Source of the DNA: an uncultured Prevotellaceae bacterium
Lineage (GTDB): Bacteria; Bacteroidota; Bacteroidia; Bacteroidales; Bacteroidaceae
Assembly (NCBI GenBank): GCA_900316475.1
Contig: ONDA01000027.1
Location: forward strand, 1-57,825
Direction of reading: 5' to 3'
DNA length: 57,825 nucleotides
In this document: positions 17,125 to 25,034 of the stretch, piece by piece
Position numbering within the stretch: the stretch's first letter is position 1
How the letters are laid out: each line of letters opens with the position of its first letter
Notes under the pieces: generated by a model
What the model was told of the DNA's origin: nothing
The model's database searches: none
What the model saw: only the letters and a program-made list of their open reading frames with translations
Made by a program: the position numbers and the translations under genes

Positions 17125-18540
17125 ATGATGAAACAGGTTTATCTCATTCTCGCGGCCTTGATGCTGCTATGCTTGGCACCGATGCCGTATGGGTATTTCC
17201 AGTTGGTGCGATTTGTGGCGATGGTGGTATTCGGTTTGATGGCATACCAATACTATTGTCGCAATAAATCAATCGCCGCAACGGTGTTTGGTGTCCTGGC
17301 ATTGTTGTTTCAACCGATATACAAGATTGCATTGGAACGTGCTACATGGAATGTGATAGATGTGCTGGTGGCGGTGCTGCTTGTTGCACTGTTTGTATTG
17401 GAGAAGCGGTTGGAAAAGAAGACCGCAATTAGCTATCAGCCGCTACCACCCCAAGATCATATAAAGATTGAGGATAATACAATTGAGTTCAAGTTAGACG
17501 GCAAACTATCACCCAAGGAACTGGTGTATGTAGCCAGCGAAGAGGATAAAGCACTATCGGAACTTTTTGAGAAGCATCCCGAGGTATTGGAAGGTTGGGG
17601 ACAGATGATAGGTTTCCATATCATCTATCTACCTCTTCTCATTAAGAAACTGAAAGACAAACGAGTACTTCAATACAGGGCACCCTATCTCAACGATGTA
17701 GAACTTTCGGAAATATCCATTGGGAATAACTTTCTGCTTCAGTATCTGGAGAATCCTTCAGACAAAGAAAAGATAAAACAAGGATTCATTCGGACTGAGG
17801 ATATACACCGAGGGAGGGACGGAAAGGATAAAGCCACAAATCGTTTCTATCCCTTGTCATCGAAGAGTGGAGAGCCTTTGGCTGACCAACTCCATAAGAT
17901 AGGTAAGCAAATTGCAATAGAAAAAGAACGGCATGACAGACTTCTGGAAAGCTCGACTCAAAGTTATGATGAATGGGGAGATACCGAATGCGATTCTACC
18001 AATTTTGCTGATGATAACTTTAGCCCAGAGGAGCAAGAAGAAACAATTAACGTATTGATGGAGGAAGTGCGAGAGCGAATCGGCAAGTTGCGCCAGCGTG
18101 GTATTGCAGAATATCTTTTGGAACAGTTGATTCACCCAGACAACCGCCTGAGCCGTCTTGTTATTACAAAGGATTGGCGTATCCTTCTCCCAGACTATAA
18201 CAATATGGAGATTAAGATGGAACCACTGGTAAAGGCTGTCTATCTGTTGTTCCTTCGTCATCCAGAGGGGATAACATTCAAGCAGTTGCCAGACTATCGG
18301 GAAGAACTAACGAGAATCTATAATCAGTTGAAGCCAGCAGGATTGACAGACAGAGCAATACAGAGTATAGAGGATGTGACAAATCCCATGCTCAATTCTA
18401 TCAATGAGAAGTGTGCCCGCATCAGGGCCGCCTTTGTCGGGCAGTTTGATGAATATATGGCGAAAAGTTACTATATAGATGGACTACGTGGAGAGGCTAA
18501 GAAGATAGCATTGCCAAGAAATCTTGTGACTTGGGAGTAA
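17125..18540 (+). CDS. Membrane protein, DUF6804-like N-terminus with unknown soluble domain
   Basis: The 471-residue product starts with three to four membrane segments (YLILAALMLLCLAPMPYGYF, VRFVAMVVFGLMAYQYY, IAATVFGVLALLFQPIY, VLVAVLLVALFVLEKR) that resemble the small DUF6804 proteins. A soluble region of about 340 residues follows that I do not recognise, with a charged helical middle and no clear catalytic motif. Its first 33 codons are duplicated at 15967. The gene probably belonged to the same operon as 15623-15943 before the abi cassette separated them. The start may be 17125 or 17128. Confidence 0.65.
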   Translation: MMKQVYLILAALMLLCLAPMPYGYFQLVRFVAMVVFGLMAYQYYCRNKSIAATVFGVLALLFQPIYKIALERATWNVIDVLVAVLLVALFVLEKRLEKKTAISYQPLPPQDHIKIEDNTIEFKLDGKLSPKELVYVASEEDKALSELFEKHPEVLEGWGQMIGFHIIYLPLLIKKLKDKRVLQYRAPYLNDVELSEISIGNNFLLQYLENPSDKEKIKQGFIRTEDIHRGRDGKDKATNRFYPLSSKSGEPLADQLHKIGKQIAIEKERHDRLLESSTQSYDEWGDTECDSTNFADDNFSPEEQEETINVLMEEVRERIGKLRQRGIAEYLLEQLIHPDNRLSRLVITKDWRILLPDYNNMEIKMEPLVKAVYLLFLRHPEGITFKQLPDYREELTRIYNQLKPAGLTDRAIQSIEDVTNPMLNSINEKCARIRAAFVGQFDEYMAKSYYIDGLRGEAKKIALPRNLVTWE

Positions 18541-18550
18541 AATTATACTT

Positions 18551-18565
18551 TCACAAGGCTTGTGA
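18551..18565. promoter_or_regulatory. Second copy of the island operator palindrome
   Basis: TCACAAG-G-CTTGTGA is identical to the core of the dyad at 4167-4183. It lies ten bases after the 17125-18540 stop and about 33 bases before the TACCTTTG box. The -33 region of this promoter is weak, which would suit activator dependence. Confidence 0.6.
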
Positions 18566-18598
18566 CAAAACAAATATCTCCATTTGAGAATAATTTCG

Positions 18599-18606
18599 TA
18601 CCTTTG
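18599..18606 (+). promoter_or_regulatory. -7 box of the second island promoter
   Basis: TACCTTTG followed by CAG fits the -7 consensus. No good TTTG is found at the normal distance; a TTTG at 18583-18586 is only 12 bases away. Transcription would start near 18612. Confidence 0.6.
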
Positions 18607-18614
18607 CAGTCGAT

Positions 18615-18985
18615 ATGTACACAATAAAGGAAATATGTAGCGGGGGATCTATGATGGTGCGGAGCGTGTTGGGCAGGAAACGGGAGTATTGTATCCAATT
18701 CAACAAGGAAAAGAATGGTTGTTGGTATGTGGACTTTCCTCATTGGCCTTTCTCTCATGACAACCTGGCTATGGTATCTGGTGCAGATAAGATGCTGGAA
18801 CTGCTTTCTGATGGTAATCTGTTCGCGAAAAGCAAACAGAGCATTCACTTTTTGGCGGTAGTACCTATCAAGTGAAGTATGAGCCATTCATAAAGCGGTA
18901 TAAGCGAGATTCGTTGTGGATTTGTCCAGTCACGCTGTTTGTGTTGGGGCATTATCCAAAGTTCATATACATTAAGAGCTTGTAA
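18615..18985 (+). pseudogene. DUF6717 family gene split by a frameshift
   Basis: The first frame gives CWYVDFPHWPFSHDNLAMVSGADKMLELLS, the typical DUF6717 block, and stops at 18875. The other frame continues from FGGSTYQVKYEP to the family C-terminus LWICPVTLFVLGHYPKFIYIKSL at 18985. The switch point is the run of five T at 18849-18853, so a one-base change there explains it. It may be a true frameshift, programmed slippage or a sequencing error. An internal ATG at 18651 is an alternative start. Function of the family is not known to me. Confidence 0.65.
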
Positions 18986-18988
18986 TAA

Positions 18989-20077
18989 ATGAAGACGTTT
19001 ATATTTGGCTTTGCCGCTCTTATTCTCATTGGGATTGTTGTCGTGTCCCTTCCCAAACAAGGAAATGGGGACGGTAAGCAAAAGGCGGTAACCGTAGAAG
19101 ACAGTGTTGATGACGATAACTGGCTCTATATCGAGACATTATCCAATAAGGACATCTATTTCAAGGCAGACACATCGCTGCCTGACAATCCTGTTATCAA
19201 CGATATGATGGATGTAGCCAATGGCTATGCTATCTTGAGGGCGGCATATTGTGATGTGGAATTATGGTTCAGGTTTGGCGAGGTAGTCAATGATACAATA
19301 GGACTGCTAAAGATCAATGTCATCAAGGATAGAGGTATGAGGGCAGCAGCGGAACAGTATGTGAAGACGCTTGTGAGCATCTTGCCAAGAGATACTGCCC
19401 TATGGAATCAGGAGGATTCCGTGTTATGGGATCATGTATGGTCTGCCTATAAGGCATTTGCCGACAAACTATCGAGCCGATTTGCATTGAACCATTATGG
19501 ACAGATTACAGATAAGGACGTTGAGAAGTATATGGATATTAAGCAGTTCATTCCAAACTATGACTCAGTCTGTAACCTGCGAAAGATACAATCAGAAGAG
19601 AGTAACAGCTATCTGAAAAGGATGTTGTATGAGACCAGTAGTTTTGACAAGGAATGTCTTTTCGCTATTGAGATCGCCCACCAGAATCGGCACGAAGAAC
19701 CACATCCCGCCATCCCGCTGTTGGAACATCTGATGATGAAGGGTAAGTTCTCACGCTATCTACATGAGATGTGGCGTACGTGGCGTGTTCTTAAGCAGGT
19801 GGCAGAAAGTCCATCCCGTGACGGTATGATTCTAAATTTGGAGTACAATCAAATGCGTTACCGTTGCCTAAACACTATCCTCAAGCAAATCGTCAAGAAT
19901 CCCAAAGACATCTATGCAATCAATGACTTCTGTTTCTTGGCGACCTACGACAATATAACCCGCTATAGCGAATATATGTTTGGGAACTCAGCCCCATTGG
20001 AACACATGATGCTGTTTCCAGAGATACTTGAGGATGCCGATGAAGAAAATGAAGACAATGGTGAAACTGATGGTTAG
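18989..20077 (+). CDS. Hypothetical protein with N-terminal membrane anchor
   Basis: The 362-residue product has one N-terminal hydrophobic segment (FIFGFAALILIGIVVVSL) and an all-helical soluble region with an acidic C-terminal tail. The anchor and lack of lipobox suggest an inner-membrane protein with the soluble part in the periplasm. The gene starts three bases after the DUF6717 gene and shares its promoter. I recognise no family or catalytic motif. It is the last gene of the AT-rich island. Confidence 0.6.
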   Translation: MKTFIFGFAALILIGIVVVSLPKQGNGDGKQKAVTVEDSVDDDNWLYIETLSNKDIYFKADTSLPDNPVINDMMDVANGYAILRAAYCDVELWFRFGEVVNDTIGLLKINVIKDRGMRAAAEQYVKTLVSILPRDTALWNQEDSVLWDHVWSAYKAFADKLSSRFALNHYGQITDKDVEKYMDIKQFIPNYDSVCNLRKIQSEESNSYLKRMLYETSSFDKECLFAIEIAHQNRHEEPHPAIPLLEHLMMKGKFSRYLHEMWRTWRVLKQVAESPSRDGMILNLEYNQMRYRCLNTILKQIVKNPKDIYAINDFCFLATYDNITRYSEYMFGNSAPLEHMMLFPEILEDADEENEDNGETDG

Positions 20078-20245
20078 AAATTGTGAATAGCATTTGGTTA
20101 TTTCAAAAAAATGGGCGCAGGGGAAAAATGGCAGGTGGACATACGCTTACGAAGCTGATGTTGAGCGTCACTATGGTGTGTTTGGCGTCCTTGCACTTTT
20201 GTGTTAAATATCTGTGGTAAATAGTAAATTTTGTGCAGAATAGTA

Positions 20246-20275
20246 TTGCGAATTGGAAACTTATCGTTATATTTG
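20246..20275 (+). promoter_or_regulatory. Promoter of the first phosphofructokinase gene
   Basis: ATTG (about 20245-20248), 19 bases, then TATATTTG (20268-20275). The 304-base gap 20078-20381 between the island and pfkA holds no gene I can support; this promoter is the only signal I see in it. Confidence 0.6.
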
Positions 20276-20381
20276 CACTCAAATTGTAGAATGATGGAAC
20301 AAAAGGTATTTCTGATATTATCGGCTGAAGCACAGCGGAACCGACTCTTTTGTGCCGTTAACAAAATAACGAAAAACGACT

Positions 20382-21359
20382 ATGAACAGGATTAAGACAA
20401 TTGGTGTTCTGACCTCTGGCGGCGACTCGCCAGGTATGAACGCAGCCATCCGCGCCGTGACGCGCGCAGGCATCTACAACAATTTTACCATCAAAGGCAT
20501 CTACCGTGGCTACGACGGACTCATCAAGGGCGAAGTGAGAACCTTCACCACCGAGGATGTCAGCGGCATCATCACGAGAGGCGGTACTATACTGAAGACT
20601 GCCCGAAGCAAGGAGTTCATGACCCTCGAAGGTATGCAGAAAGCTTATGAGACCTGCCAGAGAGAGGAAATCGACGCCCTCATAGTCATCGGCGGCAACG
20701 GCTCGCTCACCGGTGCCCGGAACTTCGGTATGGAGTTCGACTTCCCCGTCATCGGACTGCCCGGCACCATCGACAACGACCTCTACGGCACAGACTCCAC
20801 CATCGGCTATGACACGACGATGAACACCATCATGGAGTGTGTCGACCGCATCCGCGACACGGCCAACTCTCACGAGCGCATCTTCTTCATCGAGGTCATG
20901 GGCCGCGACGCCGGTTTCCTGGCTCAGAACTGCGCCATCGCCTGTGGTGCCGAGGCCGCCATCGTGCCCGAGGAGGCTACTGATGTCGACCAGTTGGCAG
21001 CCTTTATGGACCGCGGCATCCGCAAGTCGAAGAAGTCGTGCATCGTCATCGTCTCTGAGAGTCCCAAGTGCGGCGCGCTCTACTATGCCGACCGCGTGAA
21101 GAATGAGTTCCCCGGGTTCGACGTCCGCGTATCCATTCTCGGCCACCTGCAGCGCGGCGGTTCGCCGTCGGCCCGCGACCGCATCTTAGCCAGTTGCACC
21201 GGTTTAGGCGCCGTTGAGGCCATCATGCAGGGCCAGCGTAACGTCATGGTCGGTATACGTAACAACGATGTGGTCTACGTGCCCTTCTCCGAGTGCATCC
21301 GCACCGACAAGCGCTTCGACAAGCGACTGTTGACGGTATTAGACGAACTAAGCATTTAG
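20382..21359 (+). CDS. pfkA: ATP-dependent 6-phosphofructokinase, copy 1
   Basis: This 325-residue enzyme phosphorylates fructose 6-phosphate to fructose 1,6-bisphosphate in glycolysis. Motifs seen: [14 protein letters not shown] at the nucleotide-binding N-terminus, [10 protein letters not shown], the catalytic [16 protein letters not shown] and [10 protein letters not shown]. The Gly after GGN is the residue that favours ATP over pyrophosphate; the Asp of the usual GGDGS is Asn here. A second gene of the same length lies at 49677-50654 on the other strand. The gene marks the return to GC-rich core sequence right of the island. Confidence 0.95.
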   Translation: MNRIKTIGVLTSGGDSPGMNAAIRAVTRAGIYNNFTIKGIYRGYDGLIKGEVRTFTTEDVSGIITRGGTILKTARSKEFMTLEGMQKAYETCQREEIDALIVIGGNGSLTGARNFGMEFDFPVIGLPGTIDNDLYGTDSTIGYDTTMNTIMECVDRIRDTANSHERIFFIEVMGRDAGFLAQNCAIACGAEAAIVPEEATDVDQLAAFMDRGIRKSKKSCIVIVSESPKCGALYYADRVKNEFPGFDVRVSILGHLQRGGSPSARDRILASCTGLGAVEAIMQGQRNVMVGIRNNDVVYVPFSECIRTDKRFDKRLLTVLDELSI

Positions 21360-21363
21360 AGAA

Positions 21364-21435
21364 AGAAAGCTGAACAGTAAGCCTGCAACCGGTATTTACA
21401 TTAAGAATGGAAAGAAATATAGCAATAGTAAGTAG
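21364..21435 (+). pseudogene. Remnant of a secreted-protein C-terminal tail
   Basis: Read in one frame, the bases just after pfkA encode RKLNSKPATGIYIKNGKKY and stop at 21435. This matches the GIYIxNGKK tail that ends many secreted Prevotella proteins, such as the adhesin at 2838. No body of such a protein precedes it, so it is a leftover fragment after deletion or rearrangement. Confidence 0.5.
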
Positions 21436-21464
21436 AATTTCATAACAATATCAGTTTATTTTTG

Positions 21465-21472
21465 TATCTTTG
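21465..21472 (+). promoter_or_regulatory. -7 box upstream of the epimerase gene
   Basis: TATCTTTG followed by CAGCC. The expected start near 21478 makes the ATG at 21481 nearly leaderless and supports the ATG at 21493. Confidence 0.6.
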
Positions 21473-21492
21473 CAGCCAAATTGCAAAGTGAA

Positions 21493-22485
21493 ATGAAAAT
21501 ACTGATTACAGGAGCCAGCGGCTTCATTGGCTCGTTTATTGTAGAAGAGGCACTGAAAAGGGGACTGGAGACGTGGGCAGCAGTGCGCGGCAGTTCGTCG
21601 AAAGCTTATCTGCAGGACGAGCGCATCAACCTGATAACGTTGAACCTGTCGTCGCGCGAACAGCTCGTTGAGCAGTTGCGTCCCCATCAGTTCGACTACG
21701 TTGTCCATGCGGCTGGAGTCACGAAATGTATCGACAAGCGTGACTTCCGCCGCATCAACACCGAGGGTACTAAGAATCTGGTACAAGCGCTCCAGCAGCT
21801 GCAGATGCCGCTGAAGCGCTTTGTCTACCTCAGTTCGCTGAGCGTCTACGGTGCCATCCGCGAACAGCAGCCCTACGAGGAAATCCGCGAGACCGACACG
21901 CCGCAGCCCAACACCGAGTACGGCCGCAGCAAGCTCGAGGCCGAGCGGTGGTTAGACGGGCTGAAGGACTTCCCCTGCGTCACCCTGCGGCCCACGGGCG
22001 TTTACGGTCCACGGGAGCGCGACTACTTCCTGATGGCAAAGAGCATCAAGGGTCACAGCGACTTCGCCGTAGGCTACAAGCGTCAGGACATCACCTTCGT
22101 CTACGTCAGCGACGTGGTCCAGGCCGTCTTCCTCGCCATGGAAAAAGGACAGCCGGGGCGCAAGTATTTCCTCAGCGACGGCCAGGTGTACCAGTCGACC
22201 ACGTTCAGCGACCTCATCCACGAGGAACTGGGTCGCCCGTGGTGGATACGCATCACAGCCCCCGTCTGGGTGCTGCGCATCGTGACCTTCTTCGGCGAAT
22301 ATATTGGGCGGCTGACGGGCAAGATTTCTGCCCTGAACAACGACAAGTACAACATCCTGCGCCAGCGCAACTGGCGCTGCGACATACAGCCTGCCATCGA
22401 CGAACTGGGCTACCGCCCGGAGGTTGACCTGAAGGAGGGCGTTCGCCGCAGTATCAAATGGTATAAGGAGCAGGGCTGGCTGTGA
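21493..22485 (+). CDS. NAD(P)-dependent epimerase/dehydratase-family protein, possible ceramide reductase (CerR-like)
   Basis: The product of 330 residues is an extended short-chain dehydrogenase with the Rossmann motif ITGASGFIGSF at the N-terminus, the active-site YGRSK (Tyr and Lys of YxxxK) near residue 145, and LRPTGVYGPRE. The neighbours are a PAP2-family membrane protein and a GNAT-type protein. In sphingolipid-making bacteria an epimerase-like reductase (CerR in Caulobacter) and a GNAT-like ceramide synthase work together, so a role in ceramide synthesis is a reasonable inference. A nucleotide-sugar epimerase is the main alternative. The start at 21493 gives the compact MKILITG opening. 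Confidence 0.7.
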   Translation: MKILITGASGFIGSFIVEEALKRGLETWAAVRGSSSKAYLQDERINLITLNLSSREQLVEQLRPHQFDYVVHAAGVTKCIDKRDFRRINTEGTKNLVQALQQLQMPLKRFVYLSSLSVYGAIREQQPYEEIRETDTPQPNTEYGRSKLEAERWLDGLKDFPCVTLRPTGVYGPRERDYFLMAKSIKGHSDFAVGYKRQDITFVYVSDVVQAVFLAMEKGQPGRKYFLSDGQVYQSTTFSDLIHEELGRPWWIRITAPVWVLRIVTFFGEYIGRLTGKISALNNDKYNILRQRNWRCDIQPAIDELGYRPEVDLKEGVRRSIKWYKEQGWL

Positions 22486-23456
22486 TTCGGGAATTGTTTG
22501 CTATAGAGAAGAAGTCGCAGCGCGGACTGATAGCTGCGGAGTGGGTGGTCGTTGGCTACGCTGTGCTGACGACGCTGATGATGCTGTTCCTGTGGACGAA
22601 GCTGCCCGATGCCGGCGCGATGCTCATGGGGCGTTTCCGTGCCCTGGTGACGATGGCCGCCCTGTGGGGGGTCTACAGGATGGTGCCCTGCCGTCTGACG
22701 ATGTTCTGTCGCGTGGCACTGCAGCTGGCCATGCTGTCGTGGTGGTATCCTGACACCTACGAACTGAACCGCGTACTGCCTAACCTCGACCACCACTTCG
22801 CCCAGATGGAGCAGACACTCTTCGGCTGTCAGCCGGCGCTGCTCTTCAGCCAGAAGCTCACATGGCCCGTATGGAGCGAGCTGATGTACCTGAACTACTC
22901 CAGCTACTTCGTACTCATCCTTACCGTCACGCTCTATTACTTCCTCTGCCGCTATCAGGAGTTCCAGCGCGCGTCGTTGGTCATCATAGGCTCCTTCTTC
23001 GCCTTCTACGTCGTCTTCGACCTGCTGCCCGTCACAGGACCGCAGTACTACTATTTGGCCGCCGGTCCCGACAATATCGCCGCTGGCGTGTTCCCCAACG
23101 TCGGCGACTACTTCCTCACCCACAACGAGATGATGACCATGCCGGGCTATCAGGACGGCTTCTTCTATCAGTTTATGGTTCACGCCCACGCCGCCGGCGA
23201 GCGGCCCACGGCCGCCTTCCCCAGCAGTCATGTCGGCGTCACAATCGTCATGCTGATGCTGGCTCTCCGCACCAAGTCGCGGTGGCTGTCGTGGTTCGTC
23301 GGCGTCATGCTGGCACTGATGTGTCTCTCGACGGTCTACATACGTGCCCACTATGCCATCGACGTCATTGCAGGCCTCGCCGTAGGCTTCATATTCTATA
23401 TCATCATGATGGCTGTCTCTGCCAGGGGCGTGTCGAAGGCGGGTAGACAACATTAA
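22482..23456 (+). CDS. PAP2-family membrane phosphatase/phosphotransferase
   Basis: The gene starts with GTG overlapping the stop of the epimerase gene, so translation is coupled. The 324-residue product has about six membrane helices and the PAP2 active-site motifs PSSHVGVTI near residue 248 and YIRAHYAIDVIAG near 288. The family includes lipid phosphatases and AUR1-like inositol phosphorylceramide synthases. With the flanking epimerase and GNAT genes, a role in making or trimming sphingolipid head groups is likely but not proven. Confidence 0.75.
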   Translation: MIRELFAIEKKSQRGLIAAEWVVVGYAVLTTLMMLFLWTKLPDAGAMLMGRFRALVTMAALWGVYRMVPCRLTMFCRVALQLAMLSWWYPDTYELNRVLPNLDHHFAQMEQTLFGCQPALLFSQKLTWPVWSELMYLNYSSYFVLILTVTLYYFLCRYQEFQRASLVIIGSFFAFYVVFDLLPVTGPQYYYLAAGPDNIAAGVFPNVGDYFLTHNEMMTMPGYQDGFFYQFMVHAHAAGERPTAAFPSSHVGVTIVMLMLALRTKSRWLSWFVGVMLALMCLSTVYIRAHYAIDVIAGLAVGFIFYIIMMAVSARGVSKAGRQH

Positions 23457-23511
23457 TTCAAGAATTCTAAAGAAAAATTTCTTTTTTCTTTTAGTTTTGT
23501 CACTTATTTTG

Positions 23512-23519
23512 TAACTTTG
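23512..23519 (+). promoter_or_regulatory. -7 box upstream of the GNAT gene
   Basis: TAACTTTG followed by CAGCC, about 22 bases before the start codon at 23542. Confidence 0.55.
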
Positions 23520-23541
23520 CAGCCGCAATTTTCAAAAGACT

Positions 23542-24681
23542 ATGGTTGAAATACGAAAAGTAACAACTAAGCGTGAACTGAAACAGTTCATAGAGTTTTA
23601 CTACGATTTATATAGAGGCAGCAAGCAGGCTGTTCCCTATCTGTACTTCGACGAGCTGGCTACACTCCGTCGCGAGAAGAATCCGTCGTTCGAGTGCTGT
23701 GAGGCCGACTACTTCCTGGCCTTGCGCGACAATAAGGTGGTGGGGCGTGTGGCAGCCATCATCAACCGTCGTGCCAACGAGCAGTGGCACGGAAGGCAGG
23801 TACGCTTCGGTTGGTTCGACTTCATTGACGACCAAGAGGTGTCGGCAGCGCTGCTGGGGGCTGTCGAGGAGTGGGGACGCCAGCGTGGCATGACGGAGAT
23901 GGCGGGCCCCTTGGGCTTCATCGATACCGACCGTGAGGGAATGTTGATTGATGGTTTCGACGAACTGTCGACGATGTATGTCAACTACAACTATCCGTAC
24001 TATCCGAAGCACATCGAGGCTATAGGTGGCTTTCGCAAGGACAACGACTATGTGGAGCTTCGCGTAAAAGTGCCCGAGGACGAAAACCATAAGTTCCACA
24101 AGATAGCCCAGATGGTGGAGAAGCGCTACGGACTGAGCGTCCACAAGTTCACTCGCCGTGAACTCATCGACGAGGGCATGGGGCGCGAGGTGTTTCGCCT
24201 GCTGAATGCTACCTATAAGGATTTGTATGGATTCAGTCAGCTGTCGCAACAACAGATAGACAAGCTGGTGAACGACTACATCAAGATAGCCGACCTGAAT
24301 CTTGTGACGGCTGTTATGGATGGTGACAGTATGGTGGGCTTCGGCATCACGTTCTCGTCATTGAGCCGTGCCCTGCAGAAGACGCGCAACGGACGGCTGT
24401 GGCCTTTCGGCTGGTGGCACGTGCTACAGATACTGAAGCGGCATCGTACCGACACCGTCGACCTGTTGCTCATCGGCGTACTGCCAGAATACCGTTCGAA
24501 AGGTGCCAATGCCCTTATCTTCGACGACCTCATCCACCAATATCAGCGATACGGCTTCAGCTGGGCAGTTACCGGACCGCAGATGGAGAGTAACGAGGGC
24601 GTCCTCGCGCAGTGGCAGTATCTGGACAGCGAGATTGTGCGCCGCCACCGCTGCTACCGCAAAGAGCTGGCTTCCGTTTAG
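23542..24681 (+). CDS. GNAT-type acyltransferase-like protein, possible bacterial ceramide synthase
   Basis: The 379-residue protein has an N-terminal block (FIEFYYDLYRGSKQAVPYL), an acceptor-like region (RVAAIINRRANEQW, FGWFDFIDD) and a C-terminal GNAT-like half with LLIGVLPEYRSKGANALIF. This layout is that of GNAT-family proteins of about 370-380 residues, one of which, Caulobacter bCerS, acylates the sphingoid base. The neighbouring epimerase and PAP2 genes fit that pathway. I cannot exclude another acyltransfer substrate. No serine palmitoyltransferase gene is in the window. Confidence 0.6.
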   Translation: MVEIRKVTTKRELKQFIEFYYDLYRGSKQAVPYLYFDELATLRREKNPSFECCEADYFLALRDNKVVGRVAAIINRRANEQWHGRQVRFGWFDFIDDQEVSAALLGAVEEWGRQRGMTEMAGPLGFIDTDREGMLIDGFDELSTMYVNYNYPYYPKHIEAIGGFRKDNDYVELRVKVPEDENHKFHKIAQMVEKRYGLSVHKFTRRELIDEGMGREVFRLLNATYKDLYGFSQLSQQQIDKLVNDYIKIADLNLVTAVMDGDSMVGFGITFSSLSRALQKTRNGRLWPFGWWHVLQILKRHRTDTVDLLLIGVLPEYRSKGANALIFDDLIHQYQRYGFSWAVTGPQMESNEGVLAQWQYLDSEIVRRHRCYRKELASV

Positions 24682-24896
24682 ACGGCGCTGTAGCCCGTGG
24701 TGGCAATAGTGCGCATCACGTCGCCGATGTTCAGCTCCGTGTAACCCTTCTCTTCGAGCTGGCGACGGTTCTGTGCCAGGACCTCATCCTCCTGCGCGTT
24801 ATTGTTGTAGGTCACGAACTTTCCTTTCCCTTCGGCAATCATCCAGCCGACAAGTGCTACGGCGACAAAGACCGCAATGGCAATGATGGTAGTCAT
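24678..24896 (-). CDS. Small single-helix membrane protein (72 aa)
   Basis: The product opens with one hydrophobic helix (TTIIAIAVFVAVALVGWMIA) followed by a charged helix. Its 3' end overlaps the convergent GNAT gene by four bases. A -7 box TAACTTTG lies at 24941-24934 on the minus strand. I recognise no family. Confidence 0.55.
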   Translation of the reverse strand: MTTIIAIAVFVAVALVGWMIAEGKGKFVTYNNNAQEDEVLAQNRRQLEEKGYTELNIGDVMRTIATTGYSAV

Positions 24897-25003
24897 ATCT
24901 CTTTATTGTATTATTTTTGTTATTATGATGCTGCAAAGTTACGGCAAAAAGTTCAACCAGCCAAATCTTTCGCTATTTCTTTGTGGGAGAAAATAAAAAA
25001 ACG

Positions 25004-25011
25004 TATCTTTG
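25004..25011 (+). promoter_or_regulatory. -7 box of rmuC
   Basis: TATCTTTG followed by TAGGC, about 24 bases before the ATG at 25035. Confidence 0.6.
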
Positions 25012-25034
25012 TAGGCTGAAAACGCTTTTTGAAT

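Noticed and set aside
3000-20380. Search for an integrase, transposase or attachment site bounding the island
   Set aside because: None was found. Neither border lies at a tRNA gene and no long flanking direct repeat was seen, so I cannot call it an integrative element.
20128-20395. Two very short frames (from 20128 and 20291) before pfkA
   Set aside because: One overlaps the pfkA start and neither shows a family match or a start context that supports translation.
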